The position numbers and the translations under genes were made by a program. DNA of 64,000 bases from JAZDFC01 sp043808235 (GTDB lineage Bacteria; Bacteroidota; Ignavibacteria; Ignavibacteriales; Melioribacteraceae): positions 3,089 to 67,088 of the forward strand of contig JAZDFC010000021.1 in NCBI GenBank assembly GCA_043808235.1, given 5' to 3'. The notes under the pieces were generated by a model. That model was given only the letters and a program-made list of their open reading frames with translations, ran no database searches and was not told the DNA's origin. Shown piece after piece: positions 46,784 to 55,980 of the stretch (positions are counted from its first letter, which is position 1; every line of letters starts with the position of its first letter).

Positions 46784-47608
46784 ATGGAATACTTAAATCA
46801 ACTTTTTAATATAGAAAACAAAGTGGCTGTTTTAACCGGCGGCGGCGGTATCCTTGCGGGTGAAATGGCAAAGGGATTTCTAAAAGCGCATGCTAAAGTT
46901 GTTCTTCTTGATATCAATGAAGAAAATCTTAAAAATAAGATTGAACAGTTTGCCGAAATTGGCGGCGAGGTTATCGGTTTAAAATGCGATGTGCTCGATG
47001 AAGCCAGCATTAAAATTGTTCACGGTGAAATTATCAAAAAGTTCGGGCGCATCGATGTTCTTATTAATGCCGCGGGTGGAAACATGCCCGGCGCAACCAT
47101 CGGACTCGATCAAACTGTATTTGATCTTAAAATTGATCAGTTGAAAAAAGTTACGGATCTTAATTTAAACGGAACAGTACTGCCTACATTAATCTTCGGC
47201 AAAACGATGGCTGAACAAAAAAGCGGATCGATAATCAACATTTCATCGATGGCTTCATATCGAGTAATTACGCGGGTTGTAGGGTACTCGGCCGCAAAAG
47301 CCGCAATTGATAATTTTACGAAATGGATGGCAGTCGAGTTGGCGCAAAAGTTTGGAAACGGCATTCGTGTGAATGCAATTGCACCGGGATTTCTTTTAAC
47401 TGAACAGAATAGAACTTTATTAACAAACGAAGACGGCTCGCTCACCGAACGCGGCAAAAAAATTATCGATGTAACTCCATTTAAAAGATTTGGCGAACCC
47501 GATGAACTTATCGGTACCATTATCTGGCTTGCAAGCGATGCATCAAAATTTGTTACCGGGGCAATAATCCCGATTGACGGAGGATTCAATGTGTTTAGCG
47601 GAATCTGA
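46784..47608 (+). CDS. SDR-family D-mannonate oxidoreductase (fructuronate reductase)
   Basis: This 274-residue short-chain dehydrogenase has the cofactor motif LTGGGGILAGEMAKG, the NAAGGNMPGA strand and the catalytic Ser...Tyr-x-x-x-Lys (NISSMASYR, then GYSAAKAA). It has an insertion typical of the SDR mannonate oxidoreductases that replace UxuB in many non-enteric bacteria. It would reduce D-fructuronate to D-mannonate, directly followed here by UxuA and KdgK. Ribosome-binding site AAAAGGAAG. The functional name rests mainly on this context. Confidence 0.83.
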   Translation: MEYLNQLFNIENKVAVLTGGGGILAGEMAKGFLKAHAKVVLLDINEENLKNKIEQFAEIGGEVIGLKCDVLDEASIKIVHGEIIKKFGRIDVLINAAGGNMPGATIGLDQTVFDLKIDQLKKVTDLNLNGTVLPTLIFGKTMAEQKSGSIINISSMASYRVITRVVGYSAAKAAIDNFTKWMAVELAQKFGNGIRVNAIAPGFLLTEQNRTLLTNEDGSLTERGKKIIDVTPFKRFGEPDELIGTIIWLASDASKFVTGAIIPIDGGFNVFSGI

Positions 47609-47720
47609 GAAAATCCCAAATAACAAATAGCAAATTCCATCGTTCTCTTTTTTATCTTGAAATTTGTGTCTCGGAATTTGGTAATTATTTGTGATTTGTC
47701 ATTTGTATTTTGAAATTTGC
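47609..47720. repeat. Degenerate inverted repeat (MITE-like) between uxuB and uxuA
   Basis: The left part (CCCAAATAACAAATAGCAAA, from 47614) is an imperfect reverse complement of the right part (AATTATTTGTGATTTGTCAT, 47683-47702). Such 'caaataacaaat / atttgtgatttgtcattt' elements look like a dispersed, non-autonomous repeat. It splits an otherwise tight operon and may form a hairpin in the transcript. Confidence 0.5.
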
Positions 47721-47747
47721 AAACTGAAAAAATATTTTAGCACAATA

Positions 47748-48950
47748 ATGACACATAAAAACAGATTAGAACAAACATGGCGGTGGTTCGGACCGAACGA
47801 TCCGATCACGCTCAAAGAGATAAAACAAACCGGCGCGACCGGTATTGTAACAGCACTGCATCAAATTCCTGTTGGAGAAATTTGGTCGGTTGAAGAAATT
47901 CTTAAACGCAAACAATTGATTGAATCTGAAGGTTTAACATGGTCCGTCGTCGAAAGCGTTCCGGTTCATGAGAATATCAAAAAGAGAAAAGACAATTATC
48001 TTCAATTAATAGAGAACTACAAACAGACTATTCGCAACTTGGGACAATGCATGATTGATACTGTGTGTTATAATTTTATGCCCATACTCGATTGGTCGCG
48101 CACGGATTTGCGAGTTGAATTTTACGATGGTGCAATTACAACAAAATTTGAATCCACGGCTTTTGCTGCTTTTGACTTATTTATATTAAAAAGAGAAAAT
48201 GCGGAACGCGATTACAGCGATGATAAAATCAAATCCGCACAAGAATATTTTGATTCGATGACCGATGAACAAATCAAAAAATTAACCGACACAATTTTAC
48301 TCGGTTTACCCGGTTCGCTCGAAGCGATGACGCTGGACAAATTCAAAAAAGCATTGAGTGAATACAATTCAATCGGGGATAAAGAACTTCGTGAAAATTT
48401 ACTTTCATTCATCAAAGCAATTATTCCTACTGCCGAAGAAGCAAATATCCGAATGGCAATTCACCCGGATGATCCGCCGTGGTCGCTGCTTGGACTTCCG
48501 CGTATTGTCGGAAACAAAAATGACATCGAACAAATATTGAATGTTGTTGATTCTCCTTCAAACGGGATTACACTTTGCACAGGTTCGTTCGGCGCCGGTA
48601 CCAAAAATGATCTTGTTGATATGGCAAAAAGTTTTGCGCACCGGATTAATTTTGTTCACCTCCGGAATCTAACGCGAAATGAAGACGGAGATTTTATGGA
48701 AGCATATCATCTTGAAGGTGAAATCGATTTGTACGAAGTGATGAAGACATTACTTCTCGAAAAACAGCGACGCCTCAACGAAGGGAGAAAAGATACTCGA
48801 TTGCCGATGCGTCCCGATCACGGACATCTTTCAATTCCCGAATTCGGAAAAGAAGAAATATATCCCGGCTATTCTTTATTTGGTAGAATGCGCGGACTCT
48901 CGGAATTACGCGGTCTTGAATTAGGAATTATTCGCTCATTGGAAAAATAA
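47748..48950 (+). CDS. uxuA: Mannonate dehydratase
   Basis: The 400-residue product (ATG at 47748; E. coli UxuA has 394) matches UxuA from end to end: EQTWRWFGPNDPITLKEIKQTGATGIVTALHQIPVGEIW near the start, then IHPDDPPWSLLGLPRIV, LCTGSFGAGTKNDL, FVHLRN and MRPDHGH. The metal ligands Cys and His in these blocks are present. It dehydrates D-mannonate to 2-keto-3-deoxy-D-gluconate. An upstream GTG frame extension to 47691 lies in the repeat and is not credible. It is followed by KdgK after 12 bp. Confidence 0.94.
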   Translation: MTHKNRLEQTWRWFGPNDPITLKEIKQTGATGIVTALHQIPVGEIWSVEEILKRKQLIESEGLTWSVVESVPVHENIKKRKDNYLQLIENYKQTIRNLGQCMIDTVCYNFMPILDWSRTDLRVEFYDGAITTKFESTAFAAFDLFILKRENAERDYSDDKIKSAQEYFDSMTDEQIKKLTDTILLGLPGSLEAMTLDKFKKALSEYNSIGDKELRENLLSFIKAIIPTAEEANIRMAIHPDDPPWSLLGLPRIVGNKNDIEQILNVVDSPSNGITLCTGSFGAGTKNDLVDMAKSFAHRINFVHLRNLTRNEDGDFMEAYHLEGEIDLYEVMKTLLLEKQRRLNEGRKDTRLPMRPDHGHLSIPEFGKEEIYPGYSLFGRMRGLSELRGLELGIIRSLEK

Positions 48951-48962
48951 ATCGGAGACAAA

Positions 48963-49994
48963 ATGAAAGTTGTAACATTCGGTGAAATAATGTTGAGATT
49001 GGCGGCGCCCGATCATTTGAGATTTTCGCAGGCAACAAGTTTCGATGCATCATTCGGTGGCGGCGAAGCAAACGTTGCGGTATCGCTAGCAAACTACGGA
49101 ATAACGGTAGAGTTTGTAAGCCGCATTCCTAAAAACGATATCGGCGAAGCATGCTTAATGGATTTAAGAAAATATGGGGTCGGAACAAAACACATATTAC
49201 GCGGCGGCGAAAGACTTGGAATTTATTTTTTAGAAAAAGGATCGGTGAGCCGCGCAAGCAAAGTTGTTTACGACCGTGCATATTCCTCCGTCTCTCAAAT
49301 TGAAGTTGGAATGATTGATTGGGATAAAGTTTTCGAAGACGCAACATGGTTTCATTGGACAGGAATTACTCCGGCGATTTCACAGGGAGCGGCGGATGTT
49401 TGTCTCGAAGCAATTAAGAAAGCAAAAGAAAAGGGAATCACAGTTTCGTGCGATTTGAATTACAGAAAAAATTTATGGAAGTACGGCAAATCCGTTAAAG
49501 AAATTATGCCCGCGTTGGTTGAAGGTTGCGACATCGTACTTGGCAACGAAGAAGATGCGGAGATGGCGCTCGGAATAAAACCGGAAGGAGTTGATGTATC
49601 GAAAGGACACGTTACTGCCGATGCATATCTTTCCGTTTCAAAAAAGATAATGGAAAAATTCCCTCGTGTAAAAAAAGTAATTACAACTTTACGCGGTTCA
49701 ATCAGCGCCGATCATAATACATGGTCGGGAGTTTTGTACAACGGTAAAGATTTGTTTGTAGCTCCGACATATAACATCACCCACATAGTTGACCGCGTTG
49801 GCGGCGGCGATTCGTTTATGGGCGGATTGATTTATGGATTACTAACTTATAAAAACGATGACGGCAAATCGCTGAATTTTGCAGTAGCCGCTTCTTGTTT
49901 GAAACATACAATCGTCGGCGATTTTAATTTGGTTACAGTTGCCGAAGTTGAAAAGCTGATGGCAGGCGACGCATCGGGGAGAGTATCGAGATAG
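48963..49994 (+). CDS. kdgK: 2-keto-3-deoxygluconate kinase
   Basis: This 343-residue PfkB-family kinase starts VVTFGEIMLRLAAPDHLRFSQA, the usual KdgK opening, and has FGGGEANVAVSLANYG and the catalytic-Asp motif RVGGGDSFMGGLIYG. It phosphorylates 2-keto-3-deoxygluconate to KDPG, which an Eda aldolase (not in the window) would split. CGGAGACAAA precedes the ATG. It ends the hexuronate operon and is convergent with the toxin-antitoxin genes. Confidence 0.92.
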   Translation: MKVVTFGEIMLRLAAPDHLRFSQATSFDASFGGGEANVAVSLANYGITVEFVSRIPKNDIGEACLMDLRKYGVGTKHILRGGERLGIYFLEKGSVSRASKVVYDRAYSSVSQIEVGMIDWDKVFEDATWFHWTGITPAISQGAADVCLEAIKKAKEKGITVSCDLNYRKNLWKYGKSVKEIMPALVEGCDIVLGNEEDAEMALGIKPEGVDVSKGHVTADAYLSVSKKIMEKFPRVKKVITTLRGSISADHNTWSGVLYNGKDLFVAPTYNITHIVDRVGGGDSFMGGLIYGLLTYKNDDGKSLNFAVAASCLKHTIVGDFNLVTVAEVEKLMAGDASGRVSR

Positions 49995-50057
49995 TAAAAA
50001 TTAACTTATAAATTCCTGTGCTTCTCGGCAGCTATTAGTATTGAACACATTATTTCG

Positions 50058-50348
50058 TTATTGAAAAACCGTATTAAAGACTGCTTCGGGATAATTAGCG
50101 GCAACATTTAATAAGATTTTTGCCGGTCCATCCGGTTTACGGCGACCTTGTTCCCAATTTTGTAGTGTTGAAACGCTTATCCCGAGTAATTTAGCAAATT
50201 TGTTTTGAGATAATCCCAGGTGTTCCCTTATTATCTTTGGATCGGGATTGTCAAATTTAAATTCACGACTAGGTTTCTTTTTACCTCTTATTATTTTGCC
50301 ACCTTCTTTTATACTTTTTTGCAACTCATAAAATAGTTCGTCTTTCAT
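50058..50348 (-). CDS. XRE-family antitoxin (HigA-like)
   Basis: This 96-residue protein has a Cro/C1-type HTH at about 37-90 (IIREHLGLSQNKFAKLLGIS, then TLQNWEQGRRKPDGPAK). It overlaps the toxin gene upstream by ATGA (50345-50348), a toxin-first order as in higBA. It should neutralise the toxin and repress their shared promoter. Confidence 0.85.
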   Translation of the reverse strand: MKDELFYELQKSIKEGGKIIRGKKKPSREFKFDNPDPKIIREHLGLSQNKFAKLLGISVSTLQNWEQGRRKPDGPAKILLNVAANYPEAVFNTVFQ

Positions 50349-50662
50349 CTAAACTCCTTTTCAATAAGAGATTTTAATATTTTCAATTGTTCGACTGACA
50401 AATTAGACTGCTCTGTTTTTGAATAAATCAAAAGCATCAGAATAGTCTCTTTTTTCTGCATCCAGAAATATATTATTCTAACGCCGCCACTCTTACCTTT
50501 ACCAGGAAGTGTCCATCGAATTTTTCTCAATCCTCCACTGCCTTTGATTAGCTTTCCTTTTACTGGATTATGAATCAGTTCGTTTTGCAATATTCTATAA
50601 TCATCATCGAGGAGAAGAGATTTTAATCTTTTTGTAAATATAGATGTCTCTATAATTCTCAT
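50345..50662 (-). CDS. RelE/HigB-family toxin
   Basis: This 105-residue protein has the RelE/HigB core GSGGLRKIRWTLPGKGKSGGVRIIYFW and the C-terminal LLIYSKTEQSNLSVEQLK. This group are ribosome-dependent or free mRNA endonucleases. The coupled antitoxin gene follows with a 4-bp overlap. The pair sits at the border between the hexuronate operon and Region 4, typical of a small mobile module. Confidence 0.85.
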   Translation of the reverse strand: MRIIETSIFTKRLKSLLLDDDYRILQNELIHNPVKGKLIKGSGGLRKIRWTLPGKGKSGGVRIIYFWMQKKETILMLLIYSKTEQSNLSVEQLKILKSLIEKEFR

Positions 50663-50774
50663 AGACTAATATACGTCATTGAACGACACACTTCAAGTTC
50701 ATCCAACGCAAAAAAACCACACATCTTTGCCGGTTTTTCCGAAGGCAAAACATGTTGTTTCCCCCAAAAGCAGA

Positions 50775-51794
50775 CTACCTTACAAGAAGCATTTTTCTCG
50801 TCTGTACAAAATCGTTACCTGCTTTTAAGCAATAAAAATAAATCCCGCTTGACAATTTATCTGCGTTGAAATTTACGGAATATAAGTTGGCATTCTGGAA
50901 TTGATTAACCAATGTCTGAATTTCGTTGCCGAGAATATCATAGACTTTCAAAGAAACAAAATCCGTTAATGGAATTGAATACGAAATTACCGTTGATGGA
51001 TTGAAAGGATTGGGATAATTCTGTTTCAAATAAAATTCGCGCGGTGGTTCGATTGAACCGTGAACATCTGTCGTGCTTGCGCCGATAAGCGCAATGGTTT
51101 CGCCATGATGAACAACCAATTTGCTAGCCGGAGTAAAGTTCGAAACAATTGTTTCATTATAAGTATCACCATTGGTATGAATCGGTATTGAATATACGGC
51201 TCCAATATTATTTGCCGCAGTTGTAGCTTGTATAGGACTCATTGTATAATTGCCGTCGCAAGGCAGCAACGCATAGTTGAGATTTCTTTCGGCTAGGTTC
51301 GCCATCTCATCGATAAGTCCCGTATCCCCCGCATGGTAAAAAATAATCCCGTTGAACTCAAGTACATACCCCACACATTCATTTATCGGATGAATAAAAT
51401 TGTAAGCCGGGACAGCAGTAATAACAATATTCTCAATAGTAAAAGTATTGTATGTTGAATTTTGTAGCGCTTCAACATTTGTGATTACCTGACAGCCCAC
51501 TTTTTTCCTAACCATATTCACCCTGTTATGGTCATCGTGTTGATGTGTAACTAAGACCACGTCGGCGGAATCCGTATAGTCACCCGGGAAATACGGATCA
51601 ATGTAAATAACTTTTCCATCAGAAGTTTTAATTTTTACGGTTGCATGTCCAATAAATGTCATCGAGTCGGCTGCTGATTTCACTCCATACGTGTTATTAT
51701 CTTTAGCATAATACTGGTCGTTAATTATGATTGAGATAAAAGTGAACTGAAAGAATAAGGAAATCAAAGATAATGTCAAAAGCTGGTTTTTCAT
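50775..51794 (-). CDS. Secreted UlaG-like metallo-beta-lactamase-fold hydrolase with T9SS domain
   Basis: The 339-residue protein has an N-terminal hydrophobic signal, then an MBL fold (about 42-235) with complete HxHxDH (VTHQHDDHN), a GDTG strand (YHAGDTGLIDEM) and SIPIHTNGDTYNE. The overall plan (IGHATVKIKT, YIDPYF) is that of UlaG/L-ascorbate-6-phosphate lactonase-like enzymes. The last ~85 residues are a Type IX sorting domain (KQNYPNPFNPSTVISY). A secreted lactonase-like enzyme could act on sugar lactones, but that is inference. Ribosome-binding site GGGAGA. Confidence 0.83.
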   Translation of the reverse strand: MKNQLLTLSLISLFFQFTFISIIINDQYYAKDNNTYGVKSAADSMTFIGHATVKIKTSDGKVIYIDPYFPGDYTDSADVVLVTHQHDDHNRVNMVRKKVGCQVITNVEALQNSTYNTFTIENIVITAVPAYNFIHPINECVGYVLEFNGIIFYHAGDTGLIDEMANLAERNLNYALLPCDGNYTMSPIQATTAANNIGAVYSIPIHTNGDTYNETIVSNFTPASKLVVHHGETIALIGASTTDVHGSIEPPREFYLKQNYPNPFNPSTVISYSIPLTDFVSLKVYDILGNEIQTLVNQFQNANLYSVNFNADKLSSGIYFYCLKAGNDFVQTRKMLLVR

Positions 51795-51898
51795 TTTTTC
51801 TCCCGCATTTTAATATAGAATGTTCTGATATAATGATTATATGATCAATAATACTGTTGAAAAATGGAAAACCCTACTTTCGAATTCAATTTAAATTT

Positions 51899-52249
51899 TT
51901 ATTCGAACTCTTTGGGTACACCGCATATAAAAACAAAAGGTTTATCGGTTAATTTGTTTTTGTATTGATGTTTTTCATTCGGAAGGACAAGTGCAAAATC
52001 GCCTTTCACAAGCGGAATTTCTTCTCCTTTTTCGTTTATTAAAATTCCCTCGCCGTCAACTATATAATTAAGTTGCTCATAATCGTGATGATGAAACGGC
52101 GTATGTCCGCCGGGATTGACAGTAAAAACCCGCAAAGACATGTTCGGTGTGCCGTCGTTTCGAGAAATTGGAATTTGCTTTAAAACATTACTCGCCCCGT
52201 CCATTACAACTTCATTTTTTGCGACTACTTCGATGTTGATAATTTTCAT
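51899..52249 (-). CDS. Small cupin protein
   Basis: This 116-residue single-domain cupin has the two motifs: FTVNPGGHTPFHHHDYEQLNYIVDGEG and FALVLPNEKHQYKNKLTDKPF. Metal-binding His residues and a Glu/Gln are in place. Such cupins bind sugars or small acids, or act as isomerases; no substrate can be read. Good ribosome-binding site (AGAGGAAT). Confidence 0.75.
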   Translation of the reverse strand: MKIINIEVVAKNEVVMDGASNVLKQIPISRNDGTPNMSLRVFTVNPGGHTPFHHHDYEQLNYIVDGEGILINEKGEEIPLVKGDFALVLPNEKHQYKNKLTDKPFVFICGVPKEFE

Positions 52250-52471
52250 TGTGCATTCCTCTGTTTTCTTTCCTTTACAAATATAAAAATGATCCGCGAT
52301 AAGATGAGAATTTAATTTCTCTACTAATTAATAATCTAAAAAAATCTATGACGATTTATTCCTATACAATTGCGGCCGAATGCCCGGCGCGTAAGGGAAT
52401 TCAAGGCTCTCATAATATTTCGAATCCGATTCCGGCGCTCTCCGCTTTGCATGAAAAGAAGAGAATTATTC

Positions 52472-55400
52472 CTAAGCAGCAGATTTGGGTAGGGTAAAAC
52501 TAAATTCGGAACCGGCACCAGGGAATGATTCAACCGACATTGAGCCCTTATTAAATTCGACAAATTCCCTGCAAAGTATTAATCCTAAGCCGGAACCTTT
52601 CTCATTATCGGTTCCAAGTGTTGTAACGTTCTGTCCGATATGAAATAGCTTTTCAATTTGTGCTTCCGAAATGCCAACTCCGGAATCTCTCACTTTGATT
52701 TTAACCTTGTCTGTATCTTCTTCGGCAGTCAACTCAACATTGCCGCCCTTGCCCGTAAACTTGATTGAGTTCGATACAAGATTCCTGAGCACTGTTTCAA
52801 CCATATTAATATCTGCATAAGCATAAAGATTTTCATTAGCATGAATGGTAATCGTTATTTCTTTGTTCACGGCATTGCTTTCGTACAATTCCGACGTAAG
52901 GTTAAACAATTCTTTTAGATTAATCTTCACAGGATTAAACTCAATTTTACCTGTTTGAAGCCGGGCCCAGTGTAAAAGATTTTCGAGGAGTCCGTATGTA
53001 AGTCCCGCTGATTTAAGAATACTTCCCGCAATCTCCCTTAATTCATCTTTTGTCATATCGTCAATTTCATCAACCATGCATCTCGAAATTCCAAGCAAAG
53101 CTGTAAACGGACCCCTTAAGTCATGCGCAATTATCGAGAAGAATTTATCTTTAGTTGCTATTTCCTGGTTAAGTTCATTTATAGTTTTGTCCAAATCCCG
53201 GGTGCGATCCGCCACTTTGTTTTCGAGTACAATGTTTTGCTTTTTTATCGAGTTTGTTTTTGCCTGGAAATACAAAATGATTACAAAAAAAAGAGCCGCG
53301 CCAAGCGCTATTTTAAACCATAATGTTTGATAAAACTCGGGGACAATTACTATTCTCAACAAAGCTGCTCTTTCGTTTTTGTATCCCGCATCGGTTGAAC
53401 CTTTTACAATAAGTCTATATTCGCCGGGTGGAAGATTCGTATATGTTGCGGTATTTCTTGTACCGATCTCATTCCACACATTATCAAAACCCTCGAGTTT
53501 ATACCGGAATTTATTTCGCTTTACATCAAAATAATCAAGCAACGCGAACTCAAATGTTATTACATCGTTGCTATACGGAATCCTAATTTCTTTCGCCACT
53601 GTTACCGATTCGTGAAGTATGCTGCTGCCATCGGTTGAAATAGGCACCGATTTATTGTACACCTTTAAATCAGTGAAAACAACAGGTGCGTTCAACTCCT
53701 CGTCCACAATTTTTGCCGGATCGAAATGTACTGCTCCTGCCCTGCTTCCAAAATAAAGTTCTCCTTTGTTACCACGAAGAGCGGCATTTGGTGTAAACTC
53801 AATTTCCTTGAGTCCGTTTTTCTCATTATAGATTTTAAAAACTTCACTTTTTCTATCAAACTTTGAAAGACCTCTATCGGTGCTAATCCATACATTACCT
53901 TCGTTATCCTCAACCAGACTATTTATTACATTACTTGGAAGTCCATTCTCTTTTTTAAAGTTTGTAAACAACTTTGTTTTTCTGTCGTACATACTTAGCC
54001 CTTCGGTTGTACCGAACCAAAGCATTTCGTCGCGTGTTTCCAACATTGAGATAATTCTATTGCCGGAAATTGCATTCTCGCCCGCAGCCTCGAACACATG
54101 GTATTTGTATGTCTTTGTTGAGGGATCAAATTCTACTAAGCCGCCGCCATCAGTTCCCAGCCAAATAATTCCCTTCGAATCTTCCATTATCACCCAAATT
54201 GCGGCTATCTTAAAATTTGTAAAGCGTTTAAAAGCACCAACTTTTCTATCGAATAAATTTAATCCCCACCATGTTCCCGCCCATATGTTGTTATGCTTGT
54301 CAACACAAAGCGAAATAACGCCGTTGTTGCTTATTGATGTAGTATCTTCCGGATCGTAACGGTACAAATTATATTTTCCGGTTTTTGTATCATATGAGTT
54401 TAAACCACCCGCGCCAGTACCTATCCATATTATTCCCGAATGATCTTCTATAACCGAACGCACATCATTATCGCTAAGACTGTTTGCGTTATCGGGATTG
54501 TTTCTGTAGCGAACGAACTTATTGGATCCCGAAATAATTTTATCTAAGCCACCTCTTGTGCCAACTAAAATATTTCCTTTGCTATCTTTTTGAATAGCTT
54601 CCACCCTGCTGCCACTTAGTCCCAGATCCGGATTTGTTTCATTTTCAAGATAGTAATTGAACAGATTTTTTGTTTCATTCGCACGGCTTATTCCTCTTGA
54701 AGTTGCAAACCAGAATAACCCGGTTTTATCCTGTATAATATCGTTTATTGTATTGTTTATTATACTAAAATGGTGTTCCGGGTCATTGAAGAATCTTGTG
54801 AACCTGTTACTTCGGAAATTATATTTATTCAATCCATTTTGTGTGCCTACCCACAAATTACCTTTATCATCCTTAAATATGGCATTGATGCTGTTATCTG
54901 AAATACTACCGGGATCGGAACTTATATAATAGAACGGTGTGAATTTTTCGGATTCCTGATTGTATTTATATAACCCTTGATTCGTGTTCGTGCCAATCCA
55001 AAGGTTATTGTTATTATCAGCCACTATTTTCGAAATTTGGTTGTATCTGAACATGTTTGGATTTACCGCAGCCGGGAGAGATACATATTCGGTTTTACTA
55101 TCTTTTCTAAAACATGTTAATCCATTCCATGTACCCAGCCATATATTTCCATAATTATCTTCCTCTATTGCGGTAACACTGTTAAGGGTATGCTCGTTCA
55201 TCACACTGCTTACGTTATATGTCACTGAAAATGAGTCCCTTTTCCTATCGTAAACATACAATCCATTTGAGGCTCCGACCCAAAGTTTACCTGATGAGTC
55301 TTCGAAAATAGTCATAATGATGCTGGTGTTCGGGTCATTTGAGGCGTACAAATATCTGCGGAATTCCTCCGTCTTCCAGTCGTACCTGTTTAATCCGTTT

Positions 55401-55765
55401 CTCGTACCAATCCAAATATAACCGTATGAATCTTCGCAAATACTGAGTATTGAATAATTCGAGATGCTCCCCGGATTAGCCGTTTCGGGTTTAAATACTT
55501 TGAAATTATATCCGTCGTATCTATTCAAACCATTATAAGTGCCGAACCATAAAAATCCCCTGCTATCCTGCAATATTTTAGTAACTACATTTAACGACAA
55601 TCCTTCTTCAGCGGTAAGATGGGAAGAAAATTGTAATACACTTTCCTGTGCTCTTGATAAGGTGTAGAGTGAAATTAGGGCAATAAATATAAGTCTGGCT
55701 ATCCTAATCCTGAGACACTCGGATAGAAAATGCGTAATATTTTTTTTACCCCGATGAAAAAGCAT
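52472..55765 (-). CDS. Propeller-type sensor histidine kinase (HTCS-like, without receiver)
   Basis: The 1097-residue protein has a signal anchor (about 23-38), a large periplasmic region of repeated Reg_prop blades (form 'DSRGFLWFGTYNGLNRYDGYNF', at least twelve), a Y_Y_Y domain (about 760-820), one TM helix (IALGAALFFVIILYF), a HisKA domain with phosphoacceptor His in FSIIAHDLRGPFTALLGI, and a HATPase with N (NLVSNSIKFT), G1 (VRDSGVGIS) and G2 (KGSGLGLI) boxes. Bacteroides hybrid HTCS proteins with this sensor carry a receiver and AraC HTH at the C-terminus; this one stops after the kinase. It probably senses xylan or glucan oligosaccharides, since it lies downstream of GH10 and GH9 genes. 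Confidence 0.88.
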   Translation of the reverse strand: MLFHRGKKNITHFLSECLRIRIARLIFIALISLYTLSRAQESVLQFSSHLTAEEGLSLNVVTKILQDSRGFLWFGTYNGLNRYDGYNFKVFKPETANPGSISNYSILSICEDSYGYIWIGTRNGLNRYDWKTEEFRRYLYASNDPNTSIIMTIFEDSSGKLWVGASNGLYVYDRKRDSFSVTYNVSSVMNEHTLNSVTAIEEDNYGNIWLGTWNGLTCFRKDSKTEYVSLPAAVNPNMFRYNQISKIVADNNNNLWIGTNTNQGLYKYNQESEKFTPFYYISSDPGSISDNSINAIFKDDKGNLWVGTQNGLNKYNFRSNRFTRFFNDPEHHFSIINNTINDIIQDKTGLFWFATSRGISRANETKNLFNYYLENETNPDLGLSGSRVEAIQKDSKGNILVGTRGGLDKIISGSNKFVRYRNNPDNANSLSDNDVRSVIEDHSGIIWIGTGAGGLNSYDTKTGKYNLYRYDPEDTTSISNNGVISLCVDKHNNIWAGTWWGLNLFDRKVGAFKRFTNFKIAAIWVIMEDSKGIIWLGTDGGGLVEFDPSTKTYKYHVFEAAGENAISGNRIISMLETRDEMLWFGTTEGLSMYDRKTKLFTNFKKENGLPSNVINSLVEDNEGNVWISTDRGLSKFDRKSEVFKIYNEKNGLKEIEFTPNAALRGNKGELYFGSRAGAVHFDPAKIVDEELNAPVVFTDLKVYNKSVPISTDGSSILHESVTVAKEIRIPYSNDVITFEFALLDYFDVKRNKFRYKLEGFDNVWNEIGTRNTATYTNLPPGEYRLIVKGSTDAGYKNERAALLRIVIVPEFYQTLWFKIALGAALFFVIILYFQAKTNSIKKQNIVLENKVADRTRDLDKTINELNQEIATKDKFFSIIAHDLRGPFTALLGISRCMVDEIDDMTKDELREIAGSILKSAGLTYGLLENLLHWARLQTGKIEFNPVKINLKELFNLTSELYESNAVNKEITITIHANENLYAYADINMVETVLRNLVSNSIKFTGKGGNVELTAEEDTDKVKIKVRDSGVGISEAQIEKLFHIGQNVTTLGTDNEKGSGLGLILCREFVEFNKGSMSVESFPGAGSEFSFTLPKSAA

Positions 55766-55980
55766 GATTATCTTAAAGCAACTTTAGATTACTGTTTAAA
55801 ATAGAAAAAATAAGACAATGATTTTTCCTAAAATACAATTTAATTATGGTTGTAGATCCGATTGTTATTATCGGATATTTATCGGGAGTATTTAATTTTT
55901 CGAATAAAACCGCATTTATTCGATACTATCCCATCAACTTTCAAAAATGGAATACTATTAGGACTCTTCCGCCTGATAAA

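Noticed and set aside
47691..47747. GTG-initiated extension of uxuA
   Set aside because: Lies in the inverted repeat and makes the protein longer than the UxuA family.
52348..52497. Plus-strand ORF of 49 codons near the end of the sensor-kinase gene
   Set aside because: Overlaps the 3' end of a well-supported gene and has no ribosome-binding site or known match.
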